From Gonatopus flavifemur (Eukaryota > Arthropoda > Insecta > Hymenoptera > Dryinidae): a stretch of 64,000 bases of DNA. The translations under genes and the position numbers were made by a program. The DNA lies in assembly GCA_018340375.1 (NCBI GenBank), contig JAFFJZ010000014.1:1178001-1242000 (forward strand), given 5' to 3'. Below are positions 20,480 to 31,258 of the stretch, in pieces. The notes under the pieces are model-generated. The model did no database searches. It saw only the letters and a list, made by a program, of their open reading frames with translations, and had not been told where the DNA came from. The stretch's first letter is position 1. Each line of letters starts with the position of its first letter.

Positions 20480-22807
20480 CTAAACAGGGAATTGTGCCTT
20501 GTTCAAGAACGAAGGCATGCTTCTTCTGGACATCAAAGTGGTTCGGATAAAACCATCCCTATTCTTATACCCAACAACTTTTCCTACTGCCTCTGTCACC
20601 AACTCAAAACAGCGCTCAACTGATTGAGTATGGCAAGGAAATCCCTCAACATCCCAATCTGGGATAGATTCTATCTGCGAGGTTATGTATTCAGTTGGGA
20701 CATAGCGTGAAAGGGGTGGCGAAGCCGGTTTAGTGGAGTTCCAGTCGATACATTGTGAATAGTCTGTCGCAGCGAAGTTAATTTTTGGGATAAAAAAATC
20801 ACGAATTGGCTTCTTTTGCTTTGGATTTGCTGTTCTTGCCTCAATTATTTTCTTAAGGCCAAGTTCTCTAATATCTCTCCTGTCATCCATTTCCATTGAT
20901 GAGAGTGAGTTCTCTGGATGAGCGAAGTACGCGTTGCGTTGGATAACAGGATCTATAATTCGGAGGAGATTTTCAAGTAAGTACCTTGAGGTTTCAATAA
21001 CCTTGAACACATGTTTAGGCCCGTCCAGGATAGAACTATTCTTCTTGATGGCGAACCGTGCAGGCATATAACAAGTAAGTATGAACCTCACTATCTGTAT
21101 CAGTTCATTGGATGGATTGGTTGTTGATATGTATAACCTAAGAGTTCGATTTGCAGCTGTGAGCCACCGAGCATGACACAGCAGGCCAGGATCTAAAACA
21201 GCTAAATCTGTAGGACAGCATCCTGATTTGACAGCTGGAACGATATCCAACAGATACTTCTGATCCTTGCTAAGTTGTTTGAAAATTTCCTCATCAAGAG
21301 ATGGGATGTCACAATCAATGCTATCGAACTCAACGACAGGTCAACTTCCGCAACCCACAAGACATTTACCAATTGGACCAGAAAACGATTTTGGACCTGT
21401 AGTTTGGCCATCTGAATGCTCAAATAAATGTCTTAATGGGAGCTCATTAAAATTGACCAAGCAAATGATCCATTGAAGTGGTCTTCTGAGAATCATTTCT
21501 ATATTATGAATTACACCATTCTTCCATCCAGTATTAGTTGCTGTTCCATCACAACCAATTACATCTCAGTCCTCGAGAGAAATGTTACATTCATTTAGAT
21601 GCGACATAGTGCTATCAGTAATATTTCTTCCAGAGCCTGACATTGGAGACACATGACTGATGTAATTAGACCCTGGCTCTTGAATTGATGAAATGTGTTC
21701 TTCTTCCACCAGCCTGCGGAAGTTCTTGGTATGCATTGTTTCAACAACCAGAGTATCATCTTCCCTGCCATCAAAGTATAACCCTCGAACGATAATATCA
21801 ATACTATTCTGTAAGTTGGATCTTACACGTGTCTTTTCTCTCCTTAATTTATTCTTGTCAATAACGAGTGATCTGTCAGATTCATTCATAATCCCTATAT
21901 CTTCAAGAACACTCAAAGCGATTGCTGCTGTTGCCCTGTCAGAAATTCCGTACCTATCGCTCACTAACGCAGACGATTTGAGTGGAATCCTCATCTGTGT
22001 GCTTGTTGATGGCCTATATTTTTTTGCAGGGACAAAAGTTCCAACTCCATGATTCTCTCCAGATTCAGGCTCTTGGTGTTCGATTTTTGCTGAAGTCGGT
22101 TCAAGAGAACTATCGTGCAAGTCTATTTCATCTGAGTTCATGACATGAAATTGGCACGAAGATTCTGACCTTTTTCTATCGGAGTCAGTGAGTTCTCGCT
22201 CTTGCCTCAGAAGTCTTTCGGTAAGTCTCATAGATTCTGTTTTGTCAACTCGTCCTATTTTCCCGAATCTCCCATTCCTTTGTCCGTACTCAAATCTAAT
22301 TTCGAAAAATGGAATTTTCTTTGATTCCTCACAATCGCAACTAATGGAAATTGGACATGTACAACTCCGAATGCTTTTTCTACAGATGCAGTTCCGAGTC
22401 ATTGGACATTTACAGTGTGCTACATCGGAAAGTTGTACAGCTTCCTTCTTGAACTTTCCCAGCTTAACTTTTGAACTTTCTTTTTCTTTGTCCCTGGTGT
22501 AAGATTCCCGTATTCTGTAACATGAATTGTGGTATGGTTCTATCATTTGTATGATTCTTGTTCCTGTAACTGTGGGGACAGTTACTAAATCGTACTGAGC
22601 CATAATTTTTTGTGCAACCGCTCCAGCTACAGTGGAAAAACTAACTGTTTCGTAAATGACTCCTGGAGCCAGCCTCAATCGTTCCTCAAAACAACATCTC
22701 CAAACTTCCTCGTACGTAGGAAGTTGTTAAGTTGGTAGGTCCTTTAGACTCCCGAAAATTGGACAAGAAAATACTTTTCGACCCATGTGTTTCCTTGGCG
22801 CTTCCAT
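20480..22807 (-). pseudogene. T1 transposase-like protein, nearly complete
   Basis: The likely start is the ATG at 22807 (MEAPRKHMGRKVFSCPIFG), which gives a frame of about 775 codons to 20480 with only a few stops (about 22728, 21572 and one near 21345) and small frame changes. Order: a CPIF motif; HCKCPMTRNCICRKS and CTCPISISCDC, a Cys cluster probably binding zinc; DRYGISDRATAAIALSVL; LYFDGREDDTL; VIGCDGTATNTGWKNGVI; RPLQWIICLVNFNELPLRHL; LCHARWLTAANRTLRLYIS; IQRNAYFAHPENSLSSMEMD; IRELGLKKI; FPCHTQSVERCFELVTEA; NRDGFIRTTLMSRRSMP. The conserved Asp (CDGT), the HARWL block and the VERC Glu are candidates for a DDE-type centre, which is inference. Similar proteins are common in arthropod genomes; I could not name the superfamily. 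Confidence 0.8.
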
Positions 22808-23249
22808 CTTTCAATAATGGGAAAGCCTTGGAACTACGAAATGTACCCAATATGACCAGATGGAATAAGGGCCTACTACGCTCTCAATACCGTGAATATC
22901 AGTGAAAAAATAACAAAGTTGTTGAGGTAGTAATTTCTGGATCTCTACAAAAGAAAATCAGCGACCGCCTGTATGACCGCTTGCTCAAACGAATGAAGTA
23001 CTTGCTGGAAAAAATGCAACGCCTCTGCTGTGCTCGTATATTTCTGTGTCGTTCGCCTCGCAAAACGGTGCACACGCAAAACTTCTATATTGCGTATATG
23101 TATGTATGTATGTATGTATGTATATTATATGTATATATATATATATATTCATTTATTCATTTATACATCAATCCAACACTATTAACTATGTTTGTGTGCT
23201 TGACAATCATTTCCTGACACTGAATAATGGAATATAAACCTTCTCGAGG
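22808..23249. other. T1 internal non-coding region with TATG/TA microsatellite
   Basis: Between the transposase start and the right repeat of T1. It holds (TATG)n at about 23095-23128 and then (TA)n to 23150. The promoter of the transposase should lie here, but no clear TATA box or initiator can be singled out. Confidence 0.5.
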
Positions 23250-25839
23250 AAATATATTGCATTCGCCAAAAATTGTGAAAACTGAAAAACTTCAAGCCCG
23301 ATGCGCGAGGGTCAAATGTTGACCGATTTAAATGATCTTCTTTTCATTCGATTTGTGTTCCTCCAGACCGTCTCTTCCGCACTATTACGTTCAGGATTTC
23401 AAAAATTTTGGTTTTTCGGCCCACCCTAGTATACAGTTGATGAAGCCGGTGTAACCACTTCCACACATCTTTCTACAGCCTGAGTGTGGCAAGGAAAGTC
23501 CGAAAAATTCCAGTTGGTCATTTCTTTTGTGTCAATTGAATCCCGCGGATTCTCAACACTGATATCATATAGAAGCGGAGGAGGAGGCACTCCCACTTGT
23601 GACCAGTTCATCAAGTCTGTATAATCAGGAGCTCGGAAGTTTGAAGTAGGTACAGTGAAGGTGAGAACCAATTTTACTCTAAACAGTACCTGCTTAGTCT
23701 CCACAATGCGGCGCAATCCAAGTACTCTGATATCATCCCTCCCACCAGATGTCATTATCAATTAAATACTTTCAGGATGAGCAAAGAAAGCATCCCTCTG
23801 GATAACACGATCATCAACGTCTCGCAGGTTTCTCCCCAAATATCTGATCGACTGGATTGCTTTCAGTACATGCTTTGGACCATCGATTATGGTTACATCC
23901 AATATCAAACCACAACGGTATGTACGACTTCATCAGGAATTTGACTATTTTTATTAAAGCAGGTGAGGCTTCACTTGTAGATATGTACAATCTCATAATC
24001 CTGTTCGCAGTCGTCAGCCATCTGCTGTGAGAGATTGGTCCAGGATCTCGAGCAGCAAAGTCTGTTAGACAACAACCCGAACGAACAGCTCGAGCAATTC
24101 CGAAAAGGTATCTCTAATCTTCACTCATTCTGCAGGAATCAAATCAACAATTTCACCACCTATAGCTTCATATTCTACTATAGGTAAGTTTTCACACCCT
24201 TCAAGTTGTTGGCCGATGATTCCAGAGAAGGATTGTGGGCCTCCAGTTTTTCCATCAAGATATCCAAACAAGTGGCGAGGAGGAAGCTCATTGAAATGGC
24301 GAAGACAAATCGCCCACTGAACTGGCCTTCCCAGAGATACTCCAACGTTTCGTATAACTCCATTTTCCCAGCCTGTATTTGTTGCAGTGCCATCACAACC
24401 AACAACTCGGAGTTCTTCCAGGTCAGTGCCTTCCTGCTCAACAAGATGACTAAAAATACATGCTGCAATGTTTTTGCCAGATCCGGACACGGAGGTAATA
24501 TGACTGAAGCAACAAGATCCTGGTTCCTGTATGAGAGAAATGTGCTCCTCTAAACATTCAGTTCCGATCTCTTCTAGAACTAAAGTTTTGTCTTTCCTTC
24601 CATCAAAATGAAGACCCTTCAAAACGGGATCCTCCATCTCCTGCGAATTATGTCTAATGCGAGATTTTTCTCGTCTTATTTCACTTCGATCAATAACTTG
24701 TGTTATGTTGTCTTCAGTGATTATCCCTACACCTTTTAGAACACTGGCAGCTATGGCAGCAGTCGCTCGATCAGAAACACCATATCTTTGACTTGTCGAA
24801 GCAGTTTTTGGAAGTTTGATTCGCATTTAGGTTGTTGATGTAGGAGGTAAGTCAACATTCTGTGACTCCGCAAAATCAGAATCTTTGAGTTCAATATCTT
24901 CTGTCTCTATTTCGTCTAGAAACAATGAATCTTGAGAATAATCTTGAGCTATAGAAAGAATGTCAGCATTGCTCGATTGGTTCGAGACAGAAGTCGACTT
25001 TCTAAGATAGGCCTCCTGACTTTGTTTTCTCTGTAGCCGTTTTAGGAGCTTTTGAGATTCTATTTTATCCACTGATGGAGCAAGTTTTCCAATGTGAAAT
25101 TTCCGTTGGTAAAAAGAAAATCGACGTTCCAGCAACGGAAGTTTCCTTTCGATCGGACAATCGCAAGAAATAGATATCGGACATTTGCATTGATCTGGAT
25201 GCTTGGCAGAACAATTACAGTGCAATCCCATCACGCATTCGCATGCTGCTATATCGAACTTTTCAGAAAAAGCCACTTGCTTGAATTGATCAACCTCTTT
25301 TATGAATCTTTGTGATTGTTCACCCCTATTATATGACTTACGAACCGCATAATATTTATCATGATATGTTTGTATCAGCTGCACAACTCGCCTATGTGAT
25401 ACAATTGGAATCGATGCTTTATGATATACATTCTCGATTTTTTCGCCACTGTATCTGCAACAACTTAAAAACTTACATCTCGTGATGTTGGAGAGGTTGG
25501 AAGTATGCGCTTCTGTTCAAAACAACACATCTGCGTAAGACGGAAGAATGTTTTCAGAGAAATTTTTGGGTGTCTCAAAAATAGGGCAAATATAAGGAGA
25601 TCGAACAGCACGTTAATGAGTCATAACCGATAATGCTATGAATCTAACGATTGAAATACCATAAATATCTGTTCACTGGAATTTTTCGAATTGACTGGAA
25701 ATCAACATATACAAATATAACCACGATGAATGGATGTAGACTCGCTTGACGGAGCGTTCTTTTGATCAGAGAGAATACTTCCTATCGTGGGAAATAGAAA
25801 GATCACAGTGCACCTGGGTGGACACCCAGGGGTGGGCGT

Positions 25840-26311
25840 AACTTGATGTGCAGCCACCTTCACGTGACTAGTTCTGAGTCATTATTCTCATGCGTAATGA
25901 GCCAAACGTCGCATAACCCAAGGTGCAACTGTATAACACCTTCGTAAGCAAAAACGTATCAAAACACGATTTTTACACATTCCTTCCCTATCCTCCGACC
26001 TTTCTACGTTGTCCTCGCTTTCCACAAAGGCAGACATTCTGATTCCAAACATTCTTGTTTACTTTGGCGTTCCCAAAATATTCTGAACACTGGGTGAACG
26101 TGAATTAACATTGTCCAAATCGTTTCAACGAAAAACCTGGAAATCCGTCTATTTAGGACGAATTTTCGGAACTTTAATCGCGATGCGCGATAGGAAGATA
26201 TTGACCGATTTCAAAAAACAAAAACGTACTGATCTCGTATTGATCCCTAACAACTTTTTTTTTGCTATTACATCTCAATCCGGAACATTTTCAGTTTTTC
26301 GCTCCGGTCTA
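25840..26311 (-). repeat. T2 right terminal inverted repeat
   Basis: Inverse match of 19437-19915, ending in CGCTCCGGTCTA. Between this repeat and the transposase start (25625) are about 200 bp without a frame. Confidence 0.8.
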
Positions 26312-26319
26312 ATGTTTAA

Positions 26320-27270
26320 TCCTTCGTAGTAATAGAGGAGATTGCAGTCACACAAGGCAAGAGATACTAATTTATGTAGTTCAATGCATTTCTTCATAAT
26401 TCAACACGGAAAGAACTTCCTCTGGAATAATGATTGTCGCAATTCTTTTGGAACTGTGATGGTGAGAGTTTATTCGGGACATGCTTGTGTTGTGTAAAAT
26501 TTCTGGTAGGAAATGAACGAATGGATTCGGGTAGAACTCCTCAGATCCGACGTCAATGATGACAACATATTCTCCAAGCTTATATGGCGTACAGGTTCAG
26601 AAGGAGTTCATGAAGAATTCAATTGGAGCTTGGAAAATTCAATATGAGTTCTCAAGATATCTTTATGAGCTGTACTGTGTGGGACATAACAAGTTGGTGA
26701 TCAACTTCCTAATCGAAATTTATAAAGCGAATCAAATTCTTCTCTCGAAGATTGTCATCTTACTCTATTTTTCACCCTATGGTGTTCAATTTCAACCCTT
26801 TAAGTACACATAGGTGCAGATTTGTACCAACCCTTTTGAGACTTTGATTTCATCCGCATGTTTTTTTCACTGATCAAGAGAAATATTTGTGAATTTTCTT
26901 CCATACCACGTTAATCTGCGTTCACTAGTTCTCCCTTCGAATTTCGAGAAAGTGAGGTCGAATTGGTCAAACAGGAACCGAATTATCAAACGGTGAAATT
27001 GCGTAGTGCGAATTTTCACCTGTGTGTACTTGGAGGGTGATTGTTACGCTAACCTATGGATGTTAGAATGGGTTCCATGAACATTTCATGTATTGGATCA
27101 ATAATTAGGTTTTTGTTCGTTGAAATATTGGCATGAAACAGTTCTTCCCATTGAATGAGGTGAATTGATACTAAATTGGTTATTCATCATTCTGAAAATC
27201 ACAGTTCAGTCTTTATATTGTGGATAATCTTCGTCAATATCATTCTCACGATATTTCCTAAGTAGCATTC
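26320..27270. other. unassigned AT-rich DNA
   Basis: About 950 bp between T2 and the palindrome cluster. There are short open frames (for example 26556-26813) without recognisable domains or neighbours. I see no repeat structure. Confidence 0.3.
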
Positions 27271-27274
27271 GAAC

Positions 27275-27343
27275 GTTGTATATGTACTATGAACGTTCAT
27301 AGTACATTTAGATATACTATGAACGTGCATAGTATATATACAA
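27275..27343. repeat. double palindrome within a larger inverted repeat
   Basis: A perfect 26-bp palindrome (27282-27307, two 13-base halves meeting at GAAC/GTTC) is followed 4 bp later by a second, 26-bp palindrome (27312-27337) with one mismatch. Both contain ACTATGAACGT. The pair lies between GTTGTATAT on the left and ATATACAAC on the right, so the whole 69 bp can fold back too. Confidence 0.75.
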
Positions 27344-28865
27344 CATTCTGATGCTCTTCGGGTTTTGACATTTTCTGCACTATATCACCTCATTTTCTGC
27401 AATTGGTCACAAGTTGAAGTGATACTGATTGTTGATTCCATCAGTATCCATACAATCAGTATTAATTGGACTTTGTAATGTGCATATCCAACCACACAAT
27501 TTTATCCAGAGTAACTCACTATTTACTCACTTCTTCAATCGGAAACTCACTTTTCACTCACTTTTCTCTACTAGCAACTGACTTTTCTCACTCACTTCGA
27601 ACCATTGCGCCGCTAGCATGCCTGCGTGATCGTGATTTGCCATTCATAGAAATTGAATATGGAACAGTTGTGACGTGGTATTTTCCGAATACCTCGTCAC
27701 ATCAAATTCTTGTCATTCTCTCTCTCCCTCCCTCATCGACGTCGTGAATTGAAGCCGCCAAGGGGAACTCTCGACTACATTATATGGGAAATTGCATTAT
27801 ATAAGTAGAGTCTCTCACGGATCTCACAGTCGTGTGATTGCCGACTGATACGAATTTGAATTCTTTCTCTTGCTTGCCCGCTTTCTTCTTTCTTCCCTTC
27901 CTCTAGTATGCTTGGAATGCTTGCTTGGCGGGGAACAGGTACATAGTTGGAGGCGCAAGACGACCATGAGTGGAGGGGAACGAGGATATACATCGCCACA
28001 ACCGTACGATGAAAGTCTCGTGGAATCCGGTCTGACGGATGAAGGGAAATTTCCACGCTACCGATGCTCCTGCTATTGACGTCCATGAGGACACGTGCTG
28101 TTGGGGATCCGCTTCGAATTGGCAAATAGAGCCACCGGTGACCTGATTTTGAATTATGCAATTAGGAGGGGATGGAATTTCACTCACCGGCTCTCGCTAC
28201 ATATGCAAGACAGCGAGTCTCGGATGTGGCGGCGTTTGCGTATAGCTTAAATTTAGTTTAAATTCTGTTGTGAACGGTGGATGATTGTGCCACGTGCCAC
28301 AGGTGTGTGTACTTCCTTTGGGATTATGTAATATGAGAGTTGGTGAATTCAACATGATTCTATTGTTTGGCAATACACCGTGGTGGGTTCTTCTCCTCTC
28401 CAGTGAATCGTTTCCTCTTGCGCGAGGCGCTGAAGTTTCCACCAAGTTACATAGAAAGGATGAAGGAAAGCGCATGGCTGCCCTTTCAGTGCACGTAGGT
28501 TTTGAAGCTGCACTGGTTGGTCCATATAAAATAGATTCCTTGAATAGTTAGTAGAATCCGGGTTCTTTTTTTCGGTTTTCACCGGCTGTATTCTTTCTCC
28601 TTGATGTATTTGTGTGGTGCCATGAGAGCCTACCCTTTGTGATCAGCATCTTTGTCTCAATCATATGGTTTTTCATTCCATTCAAAACTCGTGTGCGATT
28701 CGTTTCTACCCATTATAACTCCACGTTCACCTTTCACCCACCCCCTCTCCGCGGTCTGGATCAGTTGAGGGTAATTCGTGGGCTCATAACTTTTTTTTGG
28801 ATCGGGGACCACCTGATGCCCTTTTTGAACCCATTGTGTATTCTTCTGACACTTCGTGCCTGAAG
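27344..28865. other. unassigned DNA, no supported gene
   Basis: About 1.5 kb. It contains repeated CTCACTTTTC-like words at 27515-27605 and a few open frames of 80-130 codons on both strands (for example 28161-27775). Their composition is unlike a conserved protein and I see no motif. Confidence 0.3.
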
Positions 28866-28869
28866 TATC

Positions 28870-29325
28870 AAGTGTATAACTTCGCTTCCGCCGTTTTGTT
28901 CCGAGGTTCGAGGCTTCATTGTAAAAAACTGTCCATGCATTAATGATTCAAAGTATTGTCCATCGCTGACCACTGCTTCCTCCCATCTTCCGGGCACCAT
29001 ACGAATGCCGCGTTGAAAAAACTGGTCACCTTTTGAAACGTTCCACGAATCGATCCAATTTTTTACTTCTCCATGGGACCGGAAGTGCTGGTCAGCTAGG
29101 CCGTGTGCCATTGATCGGGACAAGTGATAGTCCAAGGGAGCAACGTCTAGAGAATACGGCGGGTGGGGTAGGAATTCCTATTTCAAACTTTCCAAGTATG
29201 TCTTGACCACTTTCGCAACATGGGGTCGAGCATTGTCATGCTGTAAAATCACTTTATCATTTCTCTCGTTGTATTCCGGCCGTTTGTCTTCCAATACTCG
29301 GCTCAAACGCTCAAAATCTCAGTGC
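28870..29325 (-). pseudogene. mariner transposase 2, C-terminal half
   Basis: On the minus strand the fragment begins at about 29325 with RLSRVLEDKRPEYNERNDK and VILQHDNARPHVAK, which carries the second catalytic Asp. A stop follows ESLK. Then HPPYSLDVAPLDYHLSRSMA matches the third catalytic region, where Pro and Ser are usual at the two Leu positions; the Asp before YHL is kept. ADQHFRSHGEVKNWIDSW and FFQRGIRMVPGRWEEAV complete the C-terminus. This belongs to a different mariner lineage from mariner 1 (mauritiana-like is my best guess). The N-terminal half is missing. Confidence 0.8.
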
Positions 29326-29880
29326 CTCATTAGAGCGGGTATACAAATTCGTGATGCGCGAGGAATACAATTGCTCCTATAACAACAGACTGCCGGCAGG
29401 ACGATTAGTAATCCCAGGAGGGAGAAATGCAGAGAATATGACCAGAGTTTATTGCATGTAGTTTCTACTTACGGAAACGCTGACACCCTGGAATCCCTAC
29501 GAGGGATTGCTCTTATCGGAATACCATCGGTAAAACGTTTTCATCTAACGTTTACAACCTCCTAAGTAGGATTAAATGGGATGAAATAAGGAAATCAACA
29601 AGGTTTAATTCTAACAATGAATATTTTCAAAAACATTGGCACTACACGAAGAGGCAGAGCGTTTGTTTGAGAAGCAAATCAATCAAGTTTCGATGCTTCT
29701 TCTGAACAAAAGTCAATACACTCGATTCGTGAAGTTATTCACAATGGAATGTGATAATGATATTTCTCAACAACAATTCCAGGATATTTTACCATAGTTT
29801 TTCCATTTTGAATTTGAATCAAACCAATCTCTTTTTTGAATATGACTATGGATATCCATTCTGATTCATGTCATTCAGCT
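29326..29880. other. unassigned DNA
   Basis: About 550 bp with no supported gene or repeat. Confidence 0.3.
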
Positions 29881-29881
29881 T

Positions 29882-30107
29882 GGCCATGAAAGATTGGCGC
29901 AATTGTCGCACCCGCGTAACCGAAACTGAACTGGATGATTTCTGAGTTTCGATCTGATAATCAACATTTTCAGACGGCCATGTATAATTGGCGCAATTGC
30001 TGCATCGGCATAACGAATCTATCAATTCTGATTCAAGAATCACGCTCAATATTCAGGTTGAATCGGCCATGAAGGATTGGCGCAATTGCCGCACCCGCGT
30101 TACCAGA
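29882..30107. repeat. three spaced copies of a 40-bp conserved block
   Basis: The blocks start at 29882, 29976 and 30065. Each begins GGCCATG, carries ATTGGCGCAATTG and ends near CGTAACC or CGTTACC. The roughly 50-bp spacers between them are not similar to each other. Periods are 94 and 89 bp. Confidence 0.8.
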
Positions 30108-31258
30108 GATTAGCCAAATATCAGGATTATCTGAGAAATGATAAGGAAAACAGTTTGATTATGATATGAAACTTAGATGAGTAATGAAACAGGGAGGGAA
30201 TACATAATCCATTGAATTTTTGTTCATCAATTTTGCATTGATTCAGTCTTGAGGACCTATGACGTCAGCATCGAGCTTAAGCAAGGCTTCTAATGCTCGA
30301 GAGTCAGGAAGAGCATTCTGAAGGAAGGTCTGACTGCTGACGGAGCGAGGTCAACCGAGGCTCGCGATCAGCCCTATATACCCGCGAGGAGCCTCCCCTT
30401 TCTCCACGAATTACATCTCTCTCCTTCTCCACTCTCGGTCCCATCGCTCGCACTCATTCTGACCGCTATTACCTAATGACCTTCAACTAGCTCTTTCTCT
30501 CTCTTAATCGCATTTTACATTTGTTCGAATGAACTTCCCCTCCATCTATATACAAAAGTCACAGTGCTCATTCTAAAGACCACACGGCATCCATTCCTCA
30601 TTGTCTCACTATCAATAATTAATCGTGGTTGATGTTCGGGTTACTCCCTTCTTGTATGCATTCAAAACTCATTGAGAGATTCGGAAGCAGGTATATGGTC
30701 GGCGCAAACAGGATCAAACATATGGAGACTCACATAGGTCTCAGAATCGATATTCAATTCAAATTTGATAGATCCTAGTAATGAAATATTCCGTGGAGAG
30801 AAACTCCATTACAAACGCATTTTACTGCGAGGAAAAGAAGTCTATCGAAACCCATGAGTGATGAAATTTCATACGAACTTTGCAGTTGTAATCACCCATT
30901 CAAACATATCGATTTTCCTTTGCATCTCATCAATCTACTCAGTTCCAATAGGTTTCAACGACTGGGAACAAGTGTGAATGTGTCGTTCATTGTTGCAAAA
31001 TTTCATTTGTTCTTGTGATTCAATGGACTTCTTGAACAGTATCTCGCAGTTAAGTGTTGTCGTGATCCACTGTATTTTTTACGGACCTCTTGTGCGATCG
31101 CTCTCAAATTTGGGGAGATTCATCCGCAAACACTGATGAACAAGTTCGTCACGGCAGGTCACGATAGTTCTGGATTCAGGTCATCACAATCATTATTTTC
31201 CTTTGCGTATGCAATCACCTCAATTCGTTCATTCATTCCATTCGATTCAAGCGCAGAA
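30108..31258. other. unassigned DNA with a promoter-like segment
   Basis: Apart from the candidate promoter at 30260-30400 I see no gene, known repeat or RNA gene in this 1.15 kb. Confidence 0.3.
30260..30400 (+). promoter_or_regulatory. candidate promoter or LTR fragment (CRE plus TATA)
   Basis: A perfect CRE palindrome TGACGTCA (30260-30267) lies about 108 bp upstream of TATATA (30375-30380) in a GC-rich context (GCCCTATATACCCGCG), followed by a CT-rich stretch (TCTCTCTCCTTCTCC). This arrangement is common in retroelement LTRs and in some RNA polymerase II promoters. No gene clearly starts downstream, so an LTR remnant is as likely as a host promoter. Confidence 0.35.

Larger units (their letters stand above)
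20096..23428 (-). mobile_element. long-TIR DNA transposon T1, inserted in T2
   Basis: The ends are TAGGGTGGACTGAAAAACC at 20096 and, inverted, GGTTTTTCGGCCCACCCTA at 23428. The inverted repeats extend about 180 bp (20096-20275 and 23250-23428). Flanks ATATACTG (20088-20095) and GTATACAG (23429-23436) share six of eight bases. T1 therefore interrupts T2 within the codons for TVYG, and the T2 frame continues on the far side. The transposase-like gene inside is related to that of T2 and reads in the same direction. A TATG microsatellite lies between the gene and the right repeat. Confidence 0.88.
19995..25625 (-). pseudogene. T2 transposase-like protein, split by T1
   Basis: Read leftward from about 25625: PYICPIF, then broken N-terminal blocks; 25384-24827 has a Cys cluster (CECVMGLHCNC, CPISISCDC); 24826-24125 has QRYGVSDRATAAIAASVL, LHFDGRKDKTL, then VGCDGTATNTGWENGVI, RPVQWAICLRHFNELPPRHL and GPQSFSGIIG. 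After a gap with frameshifts come SHSRWLTTANRIMRLYIS and, at 23761-23430, IRVLGLRRIVE and FPCHTQAVERCVEVVT. T1 interrupts the gene after SSTVY, and the last 37 residues (ASHRDGYIRPTSTSRPSM onward) lie at 20090-19990. The family is widespread in arthropods as uncharacterised proteins. D-G-T in the VGCDGT motif is a candidate catalytic Asp. Multiple stops make this copy dead. Confidence 0.75.
19437..26311 (-). mobile_element. long-TIR DNA transposon T2 (carries T1)
   Basis: The ends form terminal inverted repeats of about 470 bp: TAGACCGGAGCG at 19437 and its complement CGCTCCGGTCTA ending at 26311. The arms share long blocks, for example the segment around GGATTGAGATGTAATAGCAA, and the block ending GTGAAGGTGGCTGCACATC. 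Eight bases flank each side, CTGTTCAA (19429-19436) and ATGTTTAA (26312-26319), six of them identical, as expected for an old 8-bp target duplication. Inside is a transposase-like gene on the minus strand, interrupted near its 3' end by the related element T1. Removing T1 leaves about 3.5 kb. The 8-bp duplication is compatible with hAT, P and some other superfamilies; I do not assign one. Confidence 0.85.

Noticed and set aside
27775..28161. 128-codon minus-strand frame
   Set aside because: No domain, no supported start context and unusual composition; it could be real, but nothing visible supports it.
29882..30107. A CRISPR array
   Set aside because: Only three imperfect 40-bp blocks with 50-bp spacers, in clearly eukaryotic, transposon-rich DNA.
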